A stretch of DNA of 64,000 nt from Ampelocalamus luodianensis (Eukaryota; Streptophyta; Magnoliopsida; Poales; Poaceae), in the NCBI GenBank assembly GCA_036346255.1, contig CM070619.1, forward strand, positions 42,104,342 to 42,168,341. The letters run 5' to 3'. Positions 1 to 11,907 of this stretch are shown in pieces. The notes beneath the pieces are model-generated. The model was not told the origin of the DNA, made no database searches, and saw nothing but the letters and a program-made list of their open reading frames with translations. Position numbers and translations under genes: made by a program. The stretch's first letter is position 1. The number at the start of each line of letters is the position of its first letter.

Positions 1-345
1 GCACAAGGAATTTCTTTGCTGCCGCAGCCGTTATAAGAACGACTGGCTTTCCTTCTATCCACTCAGTGAATGTATCAATGGCCACAAACAAAAATTTATA
101 CCCATTGGGTGCCTGCGGTAGTGGTCCAACTATATCAATACTCCAAGTTGAAAAAGGCCATGATATGGGAATGGTCTGTAATTGATAAATGGCTGGTGCA
201 CTTTCCTGGCATGGAATTGACACTACTCACATGTATTAACAAGGTGCAAGGCATCTTGTAGAGCGGTGGGCCAGTAATATTCTTGCCGAAAAGCTTTGCC
301 AACCAAGGCTCTATAGGATGCATGTGTACCACACAAGCCCCCATG
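1..345 (-). pseudogene. Integrase N-terminal half of the Tat-lineage element (partial)
   Basis: The minus-strand translation contains SIDIVGPLPQAP followed by AIDTFTEWIE, the start of a retroviral-type integrase catalytic core with its first aspartate. Upstream are remains of the zinc-binding region. Frames change at least once and stops are present. The rest of the core lies outside the window. It continues the same element as the RNase H fragment at 475-922. Confidence 0.75.
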
Positions 346-474
346 GATTTATTTTAGTAATTTTATCCCGGAGTCTTGGGATATGCAACGCATAAGAACA
401 CCATATGCTCCCTTCCTACACAATGATAACTCGACCAGTTTGTACATGTGTGCTCTTCGAATTAACATATCCTT

Positions 475-922
475 CTACTGAGGATCATTGGACAATGTTC
501 CTGACACAAAATAAGTGGTCAATGGTTTTATCCACCCCGCATCTTGCTCAATGACTTCGACCTCATGGGTCGTCGAATCTATTTCTATTGAAGGTTTTGT
601 GAGGTATTCAAGAAAAACACCTGTTGGAATAGGTGCTCGTGAGGAACCCATTTTTGATAACTGGTCTGCCAGGGAGTTATCCTTGTGCGGTATATGTTCA
701 ACTTCGAAGTCCCTGATGTGTTTTTCCAACTTCCTCAATTCACCCATGTAGTGAGCCATTATCTCATGAGAACATCTGTATTCCTTTGCTACCTGGTTTA
801 CGACTAATTGCGAATCTCCCTTCGCTAAAAGTCAACGGACTTCAAGGGATATGGCTGATCAAAGCCCGGCTAGAAGTCCTACATACTCTACCACGTTGTT
901 AGTGGCAGGGAACAGAAACTGT
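475..922 (-). pseudogene. C-terminal half of archaeal-type RNase H, Tat lineage
   Basis: The minus-strand translation shows ATNNVVEYVGLLAGL, then GDSQLVVNQV, then HIPHKDNSLADQLSKM. These are the usual landmarks of the extra RNase H domain of Tat retrotransposons. The clean ORF covers only 475-759; two in-frame stops lie upstream of it. The N-terminal half of the same domain is at 13258-13330, on the far side of the chromovirus insertion, so the domain was split by that insertion. Confidence 0.8.
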
Positions 923-1735
923 ATGACTGCAACAACCCTAACTTGTAGAGTTTTTGAAAATTTTCAAAGTTTAAAAATAACCATTTGATTTTGTTAAAGT
1001 TGCAAAAGCTTAACCTAAAATTTAGAAATAAAAAACTATTTAACTTGAATTAATCATACTTCAATTAAATTAAAAAGTTGGTTTATTTGAGTTTTCTGGA
1101 TTTTATTTGGATTTTAAGTCTTTTCTTGCTTTATCTAGATTTTAGAAAACGATTTTTCCTTTGTCCCGAAATTAAAATCTATTTTGTTTGCAAAAATAAA
1201 AGCTAAAGTATATTTAAAAGTATTTTTATTAAGTTCTAAATAATTCAAGGGACTTATGTGAATTTTCCTTAATTTTTAGACTTTATGAACTATTTTTAAA
1301 AAACCTTTTTGCTTTTCTATCATTTCTTTATACGAAAATGCATTTTAAAATCTCCTTAACCTCTTGGGCCGAATCTCTCTCGGCCCATTCCTCTTTTCCC
1401 CTTCCGCAGCTCGCTCCAGCCCACTCCCGCGCGCGCTTGTGCCTTCCCTCGTGAGCCGTCCGATCAAGATTGGACAGCCTCGATCACGTCACACGTTCGG
1501 AGGCACTGATCGCCTCGTCCATTATGGACCGTCCGATTGAAATTAGATGGCCCTCGCCTTTGCACCCCCGCGCGTCTCTCTCTCTCCTTCTCATTGACAG
1601 GTGGGACCCATGTGTCAGCTTCGTCATCTTCCTCGCTCGTCGTCTTCCTCGTGTGACAACGCGCACGTCCGTGTCGGTCCTCGCCACTGCGAAACCCGCC
1701 TACCTCGTCCCCCTCTCTCAGGCCTCCCCGCGCCC

Positions 1736-1742
1736 TATAAAT
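1736..1742 (+). promoter_or_regulatory. Probable TATA box of the chromovirus 5' LTR
   Basis: TATAAAT sits in a GC-rich context in the 5' LTR. The matching part is absent from the shortened 3' LTR, so that LTR has lost this promoter core. Confidence 0.5.
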
Positions 1743-3446
1743 GCGCGCACCAGGAGCGCCTTGAGCTCCTCTTGTTTTCCCCTCACCCCACGCCCTCTCT
1801 CTAGCTCTCCTCTGGCCATATTTCGAGTTCTTCACCGTCGACCACCGCGCGACGCTGTCGCCATTTGCGCCACCTCCGAGCCTCCTTCGACACCTTCAAC
1901 CCTGCCTCCGGCATCCCAAGACCTCCGCCTACCTCGTGCGCGCCTCCCCGTCCTCTGAAGCCCTCCGGAGGTCGCGTTGCCTACAACTGCCACCACCGCC
2001 GCTTCTTCCTCACCGCCGACGGACTTCCGGTGCCGCCGCGTCCTCGAGACCGTGCGTATCAAATTCCCAGTGAGCCCCTCTCCCTCTGGGTGCCCTCGCC
2101 GGCCACCGGAGCCCAGCTAAACGCCGGCGACCGTCGGGCCCTGACCGTCGCTGACTCGGGTGCTGACGTGGCTGCCACCTGGCGCCACGTGCATGCCACC
2201 TCAGTGCCCCGTCACCCCCCTCCGCCTACGTGGCTTTCCACGTGGAAACCGACGTGGCACTCCAGCCCAAAACCCCATTCGATATGCTAGTGGACCCAGT
2301 CCACATGCACCCATCTCATTGACAGTGGGCCTCACGTGTCAATTTCTTTTCTTTTTAATTGTTTCGGCTAAAAATCCCTCTGGTGACATCATCTAACGTC
2401 ATATTTGTCATTTCCTTTACAAAAATAATTCCAAAAATCAGAAAACCCCTTTTTCTTGTTTTTCAATCTTCTAGAGGCTGTAACTTCTTCGTTCGAACTC
2501 CGATTTGAGTGATTCAAATTTCTAAATTCATACAAAATCCTCCTCTTGCTGTTAGTGCTAATTTGGTATTTATTTGGAGTTGCTTTTTTTATTTGGCTTC
2601 GTTCGAACGTGTAGATTCTAGCGTTTCGGAAGATTTCTCAGACCCGATGACCGAAGCACCTCAACTCTTCAACGAAGGAAAGTCATAGACCTTTGATCAT
2701 ATCAAACCCATTTTATAAAACTATATTGTTTGATATAAATATGCATCGCTAGTTTTATATTAAATGGTTTCGGGAGTAGATAATTGCCTAATTGATGTAT
2801 GCCGCCTTGATAAATTGCAAATGACATGTATCCTTGAATGACATGAACCCTTGGATACCTTAGGAGGGTTTATTCTAGTTGGACATATTGTACTACCAAC
2901 TTGGGGTATCGTATATGCTTAGCCAATGCTTTAGTTATACGACTGACTCATGATCACATGCTCGTATGAATAAACATGACTAAAGAAATTATGAAATTGT
3001 GGTGTGGCCATTGTTATTAAAACATGTTGTGCCAAGGCTAGGGTGGCTTTTGGCCGGGTTGAACCAAAAATGATTTATACTCGGGCGAGTGATCGTGCAG
3101 TAAAAGGGATGACTTTGGGATGTGGTTACCTCGCCTGAGTAGCAATTAAGGATTTAACTTTGTGCGCCACTGATCTGGGTCATACTGTGCAACCACAAGT
3201 TCATTTATGGGGTGGACCTGACCAACTAATTAGCAATGTTCTGATTTGGTTCTGTTGAGGGTTGATAAGCGGCGCAAGAGAGGGCCCAGAATGGCAAAAC
3301 CTTAGCAGCAAAACCGAGTCAAAACAGAGCTTTGTAAAGGCCTTGTGATAATCACTTAGTCGCACACCTCGGAAGTGTGTTAAACGGACAATATAAGTTG
3401 ATTATCTCTTGTGGGTCAAGCTATACAACCTCTGCAGAGTGTAAAA

Positions 3447-3458
3447 CTATTCGAATAG
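3447..3458. promoter_or_regulatory. Conserved LTR palindrome CTATTCGAATAG (chromovirus 5' LTR)
   Basis: This perfect 12-bp palindrome lies next to a conserved block containing CCTCTGCAGAGTGTAAAA. The palindrome recurs in three other LTRs in this window. It is missing from the 3' LTR of this element because of the internal deletion. Function is unknown. Confidence 0.6.
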
Positions 3459-3733
3459 CCGTGTCCCTGGTTATGAACAATGCCTAATGATTTCACACGA
3501 GAGGTAGATTTTCAACAAACATGGTGGGAATGATGGTTTGGGTGGAATAGTTGGGAAGTTCACTTGTTGTTTTCCAAGAAACTTGATTACTTATCTATTA
3601 ATCTTTTAAATTGTGCTTTTACAATATACTTACCATATTTACTATCAGTACTTCTTTCTACAAATTAAACATGAAGCTATCCTTGTCAAGCCTAGCATGA
3701 ATAATAATTGCATACTTTTCCCTGCGGCTTGCT

Positions 3734-3752
3734 GAGTACATTCAAAGTACTC
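3734..3752 (+). other. Conserved LTR stem-loop (chromovirus 5' LTR)
   Basis: GAGTAC, a 7-nt loop, GTACTC. It lies 380 bp before the LTR 3' end. Equivalent stems sit at similar positions in the other three LTR types here. Confidence 0.6.
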
Positions 3753-4136
3753 ACGGCTTTATGCCCTCTAGTTTATCAGTCGCTGAAGATGACCCAGGAA
3801 GCTCAGAGTTCTATGAAGGGGAGTACTTCGAGGATTATGCGAACTAGGTCACATCCTCCACTCGATTGCGTGTGGGCATGTCGGCTGACCACCATGAGAT
3901 ATTTTGGGTTCCGTTGCAAGTTATCTTTTATTGTTAAGCCCTACGTGGCAACTCCGTAAGACTTGACCATAAGGTCCTTTGCTACTAAGTAATATTAATT
4001 TATCCGCTTCATCGTTATTTGGTTGTATGGTTATGACTACATCTATGTTGTAACTGTGCGAGCTAGCTACTGATCTGGGACTAGTTCAGAATGCACAGAG
4101 GGTCTTGGGGTTGCTTACCCAGGGTTCCGACAGAGA

Positions 4137-4148
4137 TGGTATCAGAGG
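4137..4148 (+). other. Primer-binding site, initiator Met tRNA type
   Basis: TGGTATCAGAGG starts 4 bases after the 5' LTR end. It matches the initiator methionine tRNA 3' end in all but the last base and is the usual primer site for this type of element. Confidence 0.85.
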
Positions 4149-4654
4149 CATATCGACTGTAGGACGTAACCATAGTTAGCATGATCGTTTAGTCAAAGAT
4201 TTCAAAATAATTTTCTAAATCAAACTAACAAATTAACTTGAATAGTTATTCTTTTCTTACTTTATTCTATTCCATTCTTTTCTCATCTTATTCGTAGATT
4301 CTTACATCTTATCTATTCTGAAACTTTGTTTTTAAATTTAAATTGATCTCTCTTACCTCAGTAATCTCTATAGGATCGAGCCTTATTTTTGGTCGACCGT
4401 CCATAATAAGTTAAATTACAAGCGTTTCAGTAGAATTACCCTCCTAGTTGTAGTATCATTTAGTTCGTGTAATAGGGCCTTTAGACTCGAGTTTTGTTGC
4501 TTCTTGGTAGTTTTCCGGCTATCCGTTCCTTGGGTTTAACCGACTATCCCCAGATAGGTTGTTCTATCTTCCCCTCTCGCTCTCACTCGTCCTTGTGCTT
4601 TTTCCTCTTATCTATCGTGCTTTCTTCCTCTCGTCTATTAAACCTGGAAAGATT

Positions 4655-4798
4655 TATGCAGATGGTTCAGACCCGCAACTCCGCAAGCCAAGTTGACCCT
4701 GTCGAGTTCAATACGCCACCACCACCGCCTCCTCCAACAACCACAGCAGATCAGAGTTTGGGTCAGTTCATGGTAGCCCAAACTCAGCTGATGAGTAC
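4655..4798 (+). pseudogene. gag N-terminus of the chromovirus (part 1)
   Basis: The start is at the ATG near 4663, reading MVQTRNSASQVDP, then a run of eight prolines and QSLGQFMVAQTQ. The frame is cut at 4798 by the solo LTR and resumes at 10183. The start was chosen because it is the first methionine after the leader and matches the usual beginning of such gags. Confidence 0.75.
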
Positions 4799-7700
4799 TG
4801 TAACATCCCAGTTTTGGGCTTGTGTTTCAAATGTAAGAAAATGAGTAGAAATTAAAACTTTTTCTTACATCATGTGTTTCCTGTTTGTACTGGACAAGTA
4901 TTGTACAAGAAGTCATGGAAATGCAAAGTCACAAGTCTTTTGATCCAAATCTTGTTCCTTCAAAAACAATCTTGCCAAACCTTTTTGATCATCCTCTGGA
5001 AATATTTTTCCTAAGTTCTGGGATGATATGTGACCCTCTGAAAAATTTCACAATTTTAGAAATTGTTTGAATATTTTAGAGGCGATCAAACTGTTTGACT
5101 CTCAGTCAAACCTAAAACCAGTACCTTGTAGAATTTTCGGAGAAAAATACAATGCATAAAAACCTCTGAAAATTTTACACAAGGTCAATGTCTCAGTCAG
5201 CAAGCTCCTGTAAAAATTTCAGAATTTTTGGAGTTATTTTGCTACCCCAAATAAATCCTCAAAAGTCTCAGCTTATTTAAAACCTAAAAACTAATTTCAC
5301 TGTTCCTTGGGTTCGAGTCGGGCTCGAGTCCGAGCCACTTGACTCGGTCAAACCACCTAACTGCACCGAGCCGCATTTTAAAGCGCGTGCGATATCACCG
5401 TTGATTCAAATCGCCGCCCACGTTCGTGTGAGCATTCGACCCTCGGTTGCGTTAACCAATTGGGACCGTTGGATCTCAATCCAACCGCCCGATTCTCGAG
5501 GCAACCGGACCGTCCCGCTTAATCGTGACCGAACGGTCGTTTAATCGTGACCGCCCATTTTCAATCCAACGGTCACCGCTACTAAACCACTCAACACTAG
5601 CCTCAATATAAATTTTTCATCTCTCTTCTTCCTAACAAGTTCAATAATTAAACAACCTCTAGCAGATTAAACAAAGAATGGTTCACATGTGCATCCTTAT
5701 TAAATAACATAATCATCCACTAGTTAAGCATTTGGCTAGCGCGAGTTGCGACAATGGCATGAATGCTCAACAGAGAGGTGAGATAAAATCTCGCAAGCAA
5801 ACATTTAATGGGCGGACTACAAACAAATATGCGTATCCATAAGCTTGATGTGTCACCTCAAGTTGCTTTGAATCTTGATCAACGCTTCATATTATTCACC
5901 ACTACCACTACCTCTCTGCGGGGCATTTAATGCGCACTGTCAATTTCCACATTGCAACTATGAAGTTGCTTTCTCCTCCATGGTCACCGTGCTTACTTGC
6001 TCCCATCATTTCTTGGTCCATGAATGATATGATAATCATAAACCACAAGAATTTAGGTCAACAACATACTCATCATGAATATTTTCTCATAATCCACATG
6101 AACCGAGCCCACCATGGACTCGGGTTCTTGCTCAAACCCTAATCCCTTCCCTATATATTGCCCCTCTAGGTCCTCCGGTGTTCCTTTACACCACACTTTG
6201 CTCTTCTCAGTGTTTTGAGCAGCTAACCACCTCACACCCTCAAGGCACCATTGTTGACCGTAGAGCTCCAATGGCGGCCTTGGTGTCCAGTGGTTCATCT
6301 TCCACCTTTCTTGCACCATTTTGAACTCCTCAACCTCCTTTATACTTCCCCTAACTTGATTTTGGGTTGCATTCACAGGAATCACTCAATTTTAAGTTTG
6401 GAGATTTTCGGTTGGTTTCACCCCCTTTCTTCTCCAGCTCCGGTAAGTGGTTCTTTTTGCAATTAATTGCTTTTGGAGCCTCTTTGAGCTATAATGAAGC
6501 TGTGGTAATGATTTGGTTCCACTCGTTTTGCTCAGAACCTCATCTTCCACTTCATCTTCTTCGGCTCCGGTGGACTTCATCGTGTTAGTCTTCCCGCCAT
6601 CTTTGAGCTCCTCTCGGTTAAGGTAGCTTCTATATAGTCCCTAGAAGTCATGGCACTCGCTTCCTTGGACCGCAATGAGCATCTTGCTATTTTCGTGTTT
6701 TGCCGTGTCGGCCTCTTTCTTTGTTTTCCGGCTCGCGTGTTCCGCACCTCCACCGCCGGCGAGGTCATCACCGTTGGTCCGCAACACTATTGCGAACCCA
6801 TTTTGATAGTTTGTGGCGCGCGCGATGCGAGCCGCCGGCGACAAGCGTGGTAGCCACTCGGGACTTTGCCTACGTAGCTCCGTTGTCGTCAAATGATTAA
6901 GACACAGTTAATACCCAATCATTAGTAGCATTAATGGTGTCTTAATCTGGCCTAATGTCTCACTGACTTGTGGGCCCATAAGCCTAAATCAGAAAACCAG
7001 AAGTCGTTATGGCTGATTTTGGGTTTATTTATTGCTAATCATTGTTAGCAATAAATGTGTCCGAAATTACCTTTTTGGGTCACTGACGTGTGGGCCCTCA
7101 GTCCTTAAATCACCACTGCACAAAATCTTTGGGACACCTTGATTGCTAATCATCATTAATCATTGGTCATTAGTAATTAATTAGCTGTCCTAAAAACCTC
7201 CTTTAAGTCACTGCCAGGTGGGTCCGCGTGCACTGTGCACGTGTGTTAAACCTCGCATGTGTGACTCTCAGTCACTGGCATGCGGCCCCACGTGTCAGCA
7301 CTCCTGTTTGCACTTCGATCTTGGACCACCGTCCATTTTGCGATCTGCAGCCTAGATCTTGTATGCGTTCGGACCCTCCGGTTCCCCTCGTCATTCTTGG
7401 CCGTCCATCGCTTGATCTGCGGCCCTGATCGTGTGTGCAATCAGACCTTCCGACTGGAGGCGTGATCGGAGCCGCTTATTTTTAGATCTGCGGTCGAGGG
7501 TCGTCGAGGCAACCGCACCGTCCGGGTGCATCCTTCCTCGTGAGCCGTTGGATCTTGATCCGACGGTGAGCTCCTGTTGTGAATCGCGCGCGTGCGCTGT
7601 TTTCCGTGCGTGTGACTCGTTGGATTCTGCATCAACGGCTCACGAGCGTCCACGTCGTTTATCTCCGGTTGGGTTGGTTTTTATTTCTGTAAGTATTTAT

Positions 7701-9391
7701 TTATCAACTGAAAATTGTATCAAAACTTTAGAAATTCATAACTAATTCAAGATAAATCCTTTTTGCATGAAACCAACTGTAATAAATTTGTAATTCACTA
7801 AAGTTTAATATAAAAATGCTTTTAGCTATGCTTCTGTAGTAGAAAATTCTGTAATCTTCATAGCTTGTTTCCTGCTATTTTTATATATTCCAGAATTGTA
7901 TTAAAACTTGGAAAATGCATATCTTTTTCTGTATATCTGCTAATTGTATGATTTTAACTTTGATAAATTTGTTATTAACTAAACTTTAATCTAAAAATGG
8001 TGGTAGGCCTAAATCACACTTAAAAATATGTTAATAAATTTAACCTTATTAGTAGCAATTAAAAGCTCACTTAATGTTGTAATAGACACCAGTAATTCCC
8101 TGTACATCCTAAAAATAGAAATTTGATGTTAGGAAATCCCTCTGTTATCATACTATAATGTGAAATGGGTTTTGCACATGTTTATATTTTCGAAAGTGCA
8201 TTATGGTAGTTTTGCATCCTAGAAAAATCATAACTAAATCATTTTAACTCCAATTAAGATGAAACCACTTGTATTAGCCTTAAAATGTCAAGTAGCAACC
8301 TATCATAAAATTTTCAAGTCCAGAAAACCCTAGAAAATATTTTTGCTACAATACCTAATTATGGCGAAAATGAGTTTTAGATGATATCTTTTGCACCATA
8401 AATCCAAATTAGGTTTTTCAGTTTCTATGTCTAGGTTTATTCGTATTCTACCTTATGTATAAATTTAGTCGCATTTGGATAATTTTTGCTTGCTCGTTTG
8501 TTTAAGTGTGGCTCGTCTTATTGGTTGTTCTTGGTTCTTTTGCCTTTCGCTTAGGGTTCGACATTTGCGGTAACCCGAGAACGACCCTCCACAACAGTTT
8601 GAGCAACGACAAGAAGGCAAGCGGTTTGATCATGTTAATCCCAGATATTTTAAGTATTTATGTTAATTACAAATTCTATTTATGCATTGCTACTTTGTGT
8701 TAATAGTTGGCCTAGTAGATGCATTTCCTTAGCAAATGATTATCCTCTACTACCATGAGCCTAGGTTACTTTTTGTGAGTTAGAGTTCATGGATGGGCTC
8801 TTGTCACTTAGTAGTTGCGAATTAATTGCTTAGCTATGCTTAGCTGGTAGAAATGGGCGGTTATCGACTTGTCGATAACCTTGATCACATCAAACTTATT
8901 ATGATTATGATTTCCACCTTGTGCTATGTCTACTTATGAAAACTAAAACTGAAAACAAAATGATTTAGACTTGGGCACAATGGTATGATGGTGTGATTTT
9001 TGGGTGTGATCGAATGGTGCCCGGTCAACAAGGACCGAACATCTTGTTACACTAAACCAAGCATTTTAGCGTGCTAACCACATTAGAGGGTATGGGACCT
9101 CTCTTGACTTAGTACTTTGGCGTGTATTGGCTCCGAGTCGCAGGGAGTCGCGGGAGGGATGGTGTTGGGAGCATTGTAGTGTCCGAAAGACTTCACCCGT
9201 GATGGGATTTGTTGTCTTTCGGCTTGCAATGTAAGCATATGGGTTTCTATCCATATGAGCGGCTCGTAGTTAATACACAAGATTGGAAATGTCTCGTAGG
9301 ACTTAGCCAGGCCGGCATACCTTCGGTAGTGTGCTTTGTGGCTTGAAGGCGATGCAAGTGTGGGTACATTGGTACACCCTGCAGGTTAAAA

Positions 9392-9403
9392 CTATTCGAA
9401 TAG
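9392..9403. promoter_or_regulatory. Conserved LTR palindrome CTATTCGAATAG (5.4 kb solo LTR)
   Basis: Same 12-bp palindrome as at 3447, preceded by CTGCAGGTTAAAA and followed by CCTCGTCC. The flanking similarity to the chromovirus LTR is limited to about 40 bp. Confidence 0.6.
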
Positions 9404-9729
9404 CCTCGTCCTAGGTTATGGACACGCTTGGCAAGGTCTTTCAAGAGTTAGACTATAACCTTTTAAATTAAAACTTGATGGGTGGTACGAATCGGGGATT
9501 CGTGCTATGTTGTGGTGGCTATTGGGATAGTCGCTTCCAGGTGGTTACTCGTATGTACCTTTACTTACTGTTACTTTGAAAACAAAACAGATTTGCAAAC
9601 TTGCTTTTAAAATGTATTACATTATTGCAAATAAAGTTGGCTTCATGCAAAATAAGACATACAACCTCCACCTAAATAAGCTTGCATGTAGTTTATGAAT
9701 AGGTCTGCTATTCCACACGTCAGTCTTGC

Positions 9730-9754
9730 GGGTACAAAGACAATCTTTGTACTC
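9730..9754 (+). other. Conserved LTR stem-loop, extended form (5.4 kb solo LTR)
   Basis: An 11-bp stem GGGTACAAAGA / TCTTTGTACTC closes a CAA loop. One pair is a G-T wobble. It lies 423 bp before the LTR end. Confidence 0.6.
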
Positions 9755-10182
9755 AGTTGCTACGCTTAATTGTTTTGTTGCAGAGGAAGAAGGTGAGCCT
9801 GAGGGGCCTCACTTTTGTGAGCTGTGTTGTGGTAGCTTGCGGGGCGACTAGCTTGGCGGCCCGGTCGGTTGCCTTGTGGGTGTATGGCTAACCGGTCGAC
9901 TTTTTTTCTAGCCATCTTATGGCGCTTTTGCTTCCGCTGTCATTCTTGTATGTTATTCTATTTGGCCGGTCGGCTCTCTTTTGTAATAACTTTACTTTAT
10001 GTATGTCGTTGTTGAACTTAGTGATGTATGTGTATGGAATTGATGTGTAATTTTGTGATGATGCGCATATCTGCAGTGCAGGAAGCATATGTCCATCGAG
10101 GCTTAGAATGTTTAATTAGTAATGCCAGAACCATTTGGAGGTTAAGTGTTACTAGTTAAATATTCCGGGTCCTCACAAGTAC

Positions 10183-10500
10183 AATGATGCATAATATAAA
10201 CCAGATGATGACTCAACAGAACTAGACCGCTGCTGCCCTTCTCGCAATGATGAACCAGAACAACCAAGCCGCTGTCGTGCCACCGCTACAACCACCAGCT
10301 TTCCCTCAATCCAGGCTGGCATAATTCATGAGAACTCATCCACCTACATTCTCTAGCTCCTCTGAGCCATTAGACGCAGATGACTGGCTGCGCTCAACTG
10401 AAAAGAAGCTTGCCATTACTTGGTGTGACGACCATGAGAAAGTTCTGTATGCTGCAAAACAACTTGAAGGTACCGCTGCAGAATGGTGGGAGAACTACTG
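10183..10500 (+). pseudogene. gag continuation of the chromovirus (part 2)
   Basis: After the solo LTR the same gag resumes with a methionine/asparagine-rich stretch, then a proline-rich linker, then a core containing EPLDADDWLRSTEKKLA and QLEGTAAEWWENY. This is typical of Ty3 retrotransposon gag. Stops occur at two places. At about 10500 it runs into integrase sequence, so the rest of gag, protease and reverse transcriptase are deleted. Confidence 0.8.
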
Positions 10501-11880
10501 AAGAAGGGTAAATCCCTAAGATTTTTAGAAGATGAACAAGGAACCATTTGGTTCGACAAACGTATTTGTGTACCGGACCAGAAGGAACTCAAGCAGTTGA
10601 TACTCGAGGAAGCTCATGACACCTTGTATTCCATTCACCCCAGAAGTGCTAAAATGTATCAAGATCTTAAGGAATTGTATTGGTGGCCTAGTATGAAGCG
10701 AGAAATTATTGAATACATAGCATAGTGTGATGTTTGCCAGCGAGTTAAAGCCGAGCATCAGAGACTTGCTGGACTCCTTCAACCCTTGCAGATCCCTGAA
10801 TGAAAATGGGAAGAAGTTGGCATGGACTTCATCACTAGTCTGCCAAGAACAAGAGCTGGATACGATTCCATTTGGGTAATTATAGATCGCCTGACAAAAG
10901 TCGCTCACTTCATCCCAGTCAAGACTACCTACTCAGGAGACAAACTTGTAGAATTGTATATGGCAAAGATAGTATGTCAGCATGGAGTACCAAAGAAGAT
11001 TGTGTTGGATCGAGGATCTCAGTTCACCTCAAGATTTTGGCAGAAGCTGTACAGTGTTTTGGGCACAAATTTGAATTTCAGCATAGCTTACCATCCGTAG
11101 GCAGATGGACAAACAGAAAGAGTAAATCAAATTCTTGAAGATATTTTGAGAGCATGCGCTCTAGAGAACCAGACCAATTGGGATCAAATGCTACCTTATG
11201 CGGAGTTTTCCTGCAACAATAGTCATCAATCAAGTCTGTAGATGTCCCCGTTTGAAGCCCTTTACGGAAGAAAATGCAGAACACCCTTATATTGGACCGA
11301 AACAGGAGAAGGATAAGTACTTAGACCTGATATCCTAAAGGAAGCTGAAGATCAAGTTAGGTCAATCAGAGAAAAGCTGAGAACAACTCAGACCAGGCAG
11401 AAAAGTTATGCTGATAACCGTCGCCGGGACTTAGCTTTCGCGCCTGGAGATCACGTGTACCTAAAGGTTTCACCTCTCAAAGGAATGCGTCGTTTTAGAG
11501 TAAGCGGGAAGCTTGCACCAAGATACAATGGACTTTTTCCAATCCTAGCTAGAAGAAGAGAAGTTGCTTACAAATTGGAGCTCCCACCCCAGCTGTCAGA
11601 TGTGCATGACGTTTTCCATGTGTCTCAATTGAAGAAATATCTGTGTGTACCGGAAGAGCAGATTCCGCTAGAAGCAACTGATTTGTAGGAAGATCCCACC
11701 TACAAGGAGGAACCCATTAAGATTTTTGAAGTGTCCGAGCACGTGACCAGAAGCAAGATCCTCCGTTTCTGCAAAATTCAGTAGACCAACCACACTGAAG
11801 AGGAAGCCACCTGAGAGCGTGAAGAGGATCTGAAGGCCGAGTTCCCGCACCTATTCTCTAGTCAGCCCGAATCTCGGGGT
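10483..11880 (+). pseudogene. Chromovirus integrase with chromo-like C-terminus
   Basis: In order: an HHCC zinc-binding region (HDTLYSIHP to CDVCQ), the DDE core (MDFITSLPR with the first Asp, VLDRGSQFTS with the second, NQILEDILR with the Glu), then FHVSQLKKYL and a tail containing SEHVTRSK and TWEREEDL, as in Tekay/Del chromoviruses. Stops interrupt it near 10723, 10801, 11098, 11240, 11686 and 11782. The catalytic residues themselves are still visible. It ends just before the polypurine tract at 11890-11907. Confidence 0.85.
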
Positions 11881-11907
11881 CGAGATTCCCTTTAAGGGGT
11901 GTAGGTT

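Larger units (their letters stand above)
928..4132 (+). repeat. 5' LTR of the chromovirus (3,205 bp)
   Basis: It matches the 3' LTR at 11908-13252 at both ends, but keeps about 1.9 kb that the 3' copy lacks. It contains a TATA box near 1736, the palindrome at 3447-3458 and the stem-loop at 3734-3752. The long GC-rich open frames between 1464 and 2396 lie in LTR sequence, occur on both strands, and have no recognisable domain, so they are not treated as genes. Confidence 0.92.
4799..10177 (+). mobile_element. Very long solo LTR (5,379 bp) inserted in gag
   Basis: It begins TGTAACATCC and ends CCTCACA, with a perfect 5-bp duplication AGTAC at 4794-4798 and 10178-10182. There is no internal domain, no primer-binding site after an internal LTR end, and no second LTR copy, so it reads as a single LTR left by recombination. 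Its orientation is set by the shared motifs: the palindrome at 9392 comes before the stem-loop at 9730, as in the chromovirus LTR. Composition shifts from AT-rich ends to a GC-richer middle (about 6.6-7.7 kb) holding short random open frames. A deleted two-LTR element cannot be fully excluded. Confidence 0.8.

Noticed and set aside
1464..2396. Overlapping ORFs of 60-160 codons on both strands
   Set aside because: They lie in GC-rich LTR sequence, overlap in many frames, and have no domain. The related 3' LTR lacks the region altogether.
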